Origin: Anaerolineae bacterium
Lineage (GTDB): Bacteria; Chloroflexota; Anaerolineae; B4-G1; SLSP01
Direction of reading: 5' to 3'
DNA length: 7,878 nt
Assembly: GCA_021159805.1 (NCBI GenBank)
Contig: JAGHDT010000263.1
Coordinates: 1-7,878, forward strand
Below the pieces are notes generated by a model. The model was not told where the DNA came from, ran no database searches, and saw nothing but the letters and a program-made list of their open reading frames with translations. Position numbers and translations under genes: made by a program. Of the stretch, positions 6,580 to 7,878 are shown piece after piece. Numbering within the stretch: the stretch's first letter is position 1; each line of letters starts with the position of its first letter.

Positions 6580-6912
6580 AGTATCCTCTCGATTGTCCTT
6601 CCTTCTGGAGCATAATGACAGAGGTCACTGTGCTGTCTCCTTCCGCTACCTCGACGTGCAGGCAGTTGTCCATCAGTTCTCGGCTGCTGAGCGACCGGTA
6701 GGCTTGTCCGCCAGGTCACCGACCCCGACGGGAACCTCCACGTTGTGGCGGGCGCGGATTGCCTGCACGATCCGCCTGGCCTCGCTATCCAGCGAACTGC
6801 GTGGAGACGCACTCACTGTGGCTCCTGCGACACCCGCCTGGACGATTTTCAGGACCGACTGAAAGGACCCCGACTCCGCAGATCGCAGGTTCTCAGTCCA
6901 GAGCGATCTCAT
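6563..6912 (-). pseudogene. Degenerate coding stretch between the nitrilase and PHP genes
   Basis: An ATG at 6912, two bases after the nitrilase stop, opens a 79-codon frame with plausible protein texture (SVLKIVQAGVAGATVSA, EARRIVQAIRARHNVEVPVG). It ends at TGA about 6673. In a second frame, open only from a TGA at 6718-6716, the 50 codons 6715-6563 read GQAYRSLSSRELMDNCLHVE then VAEGDSTVTSVIMLQKEG, again protein-like, ending 17 bases inside the PHP gene. The change from one plausible frame to the other near 6715 suggests a frameshifted gene that sat between the two neighbours, its stop overlapping the PHP start as in a tight operon. I do not recognise the family. The alternative is a genuine 79-residue hypothetical protein translationally coupled to the nitrilase. 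Confidence 0.4.
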
Positions 6913-6914
6913 AG

Positions 6915-7871
6915 CTATTTCTCGACATTCTCAGGTTTCTGCTGGAGGGATAATTCCCTTGTCAGGTAGTCGTCCAGGAGCTCCATATGGAATTCCTTGG
7001 TCATATCAAGGGCGGTTGTTTCGTCAGTTTCACTGGAGATCAAAACAGATCCAAAATTGCCGGGGTCGTGGATATCGACTTTGTCGCCATACTTCTTCTT
7101 CAAGGCCTTCAGCCTTTCCCAGTTGAGGTCGTAGTGAACCATACAGCAATCGAGATTCGCTGTGCCGACAGCATAGTCGCGGTAGTTGGTGTTGGAGGCA
7201 AGGACCTGGCCATAGGGATTGCGAATCTCACAGGGCAGTCCGGCTACCGCTGATACAAAATGCGACTGGCAGGAATACGCCCACCAGCTCTGAACCACAT
7301 CGCTGCCGTGGTACATCGACGAGAATATTAGTAAGTCCGGCTTCGCATTGATGTATTTCTCCCGCAGTGGGGCGAAATTCAGGTCAAAGCAGATGAGGCA
7401 GGCAACCCGCCCAAAATCGCACTCGATAATCGGTGCATCTTTGCCACATAGAACACCGGCCTCGTCTCTTTCGCTCTCTATGACCAGATGGTTCTTGTTA
7501 TAGGTGCCTGCAATCTCACCTTTGCGGTCAAGGATTACACTTGAATTACGCCAGGACCCGTCATCGGTTTCCCTGGCTGCGGAATAGACAATATAGCAGC
7601 TGTTCTCTTTCGCTGTTTGGCCAAAGAAATCCCGAATCTGGTCCTTGCGCCGGCGGTAGTACTCCAGCCGTCTCTCAAGCGGAAAACCATTCGGCGCAGG
7701 TCTGTCGCACGCTTCGGGAACAACTATCAGATCAGGCTTGTCCAGCAGAACCTGCTCAAGCTCTTCCCGCCAGAAACCGATCATGAAATCCACAATCACC
7801 TGCGGTTTCATATCGCGAGAAACCTGAGGCGGGCGCGGTCCGATCACTGCAATCTTGATACGATTGGACAT
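6915..7871 (-). CDS. Nitrilase-superfamily carbon-nitrogen hydrolase
   Basis: A 318-residue amidase-type enzyme of the nitrilase superfamily, typical in length. The family hydrolyses or condenses non-peptide carbon-nitrogen bonds through a Glu-Lys-Cys triad. All three are visible: Glu53 in VVPEACD (50-56), Lys126 in YNKNHL (124-129) and Cys161 in CLICFDLNF (158-166). The family strand order begins at KIAVIGPRP (6-14), and SSMYHGSD with the following WWAYSCQSH segment (184-204) forms the usual region after the nucleophile. No signal peptide, so cytoplasmic. The stretch 230-318 departs from ordinary omega-amidases and includes a lysine-rich segment (ERLKALKKKYGDK, 252-264). The start at 7871 leaves only seven upstream bases in the window, so no ribosome-binding site can be judged, but the Met lies right before the first strand. 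It is the first gene of the visible series; substrate unknown. Confidence 0.93.
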   Translation of the reverse strand: MSNRIKIAVIGPRPPQVSRDMKPQVIVDFMIGFWREELEQVLLDKPDLIVVPEACDRPAPNGFPLERRLEYYRRRKDQIRDFFGQTAKENSCYIVYSAARETDDGSWRNSSVILDRKGEIAGTYNKNHLVIESERDEAGVLCGKDAPIIECDFGRVACLICFDLNFAPLREKYINAKPDLLIFSSMYHGSDVVQSWWAYSCQSHFVSAVAGLPCEIRNPYGQVLASNTNYRDYAVGTANLDCCMVHYDLNWERLKALKKKYGDKVDIHDPGNFGSVLISSETDETTALDMTKEFHMELLDDYLTRELSLQQKPENVEK

Positions 7872-7878
7872 TGCTCAA

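Noticed and set aside
1..7878. CRISPR arrays, tRNA or rRNA genes, insertion-sequence transposases or prophage genes.
   Set aside because: No regularly spaced repeats, no cloverleaf or rRNA-like sequence and no transposase or phage motifs were seen on either strand.

Overview
The window is a bacterial, moderately GC-rich chromosomal segment in which every gene I can support lies on the minus strand, so transcription runs from high to low coordinates. The gene content is a cytoplasmic sulfatase, Gfo/Idh/MocA oxidoreductases, an IlvD/EDD dehydratase remnant, a large ADP-ribosylglycohydrolase-fold protein with lectin-like C-terminal domains, a PHP phosphoesterase and a nitrilase-family amidohydrolase. 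This mix is typical of uncultured glycan-degrading lineages such as Planctomycetota, Poribacteria, Latescibacterota or Armatimonadota. I cannot place it more precisely from sequence alone, and no rRNA or tRNA gene is present.

Layout in transcription order: (1) a nitrilase-superfamily carbon-nitrogen hydrolase (7871-6915); (2) a degenerate coding stretch (about 6912-6563) whose last readable frame ends inside the next gene; (3) a PHP-domain metal-dependent phosphoesterase (6579-5719); (4) a 380-base gap holding broken reading frames, the first of which resembles the start of a sugar isomerase-like TIM barrel; (5) a 700-residue ADP-ribosylglycohydrolase-fold protein with two beta-rich extra domains (5337-3235); (6) an intergenic tract with a perfect 32-bp palindrome and two small stem-loops sharing a loop motif; (7) an N-terminally destroyed, frameshifted Gfo/Idh/MocA pseudogene (about 2925-2083); (8) the 3' tail of an IlvD/EDD dehydratase gene with an internal in-frame deletion and a premature amber codon (about 2096-1836); (9) an apparently intact, leaderless sulfatase (1832-453) whose ribosome-binding site lies in the dehydratase tail; (10) the N-terminal third of a second, intact-looking Gfo/Idh/MocA oxidoreductase that runs off the left edge (325-1).

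The intact genes alternate with gene debris. The dehydratase remnant stops 3 bases before the sulfatase start, so the two were probably once an operon. Sulfatase, NAD(P)-dependent sugar oxidoreductase and sugar-acid dehydratase would fit intracellular desulfation and non-phosphorylative oxidation of a sulfated sugar, but here the dehydratase and one of the two oxidoreductases are dead. I read the region as a decaying or rearranging carbohydrate-utilisation island. The most distinctive intact gene is the ADP-ribosylglycohydrolase-fold fusion, whose architecture suggests a carbohydrate or glycoconjugate substrate rather than ADP-ribosylated protein.
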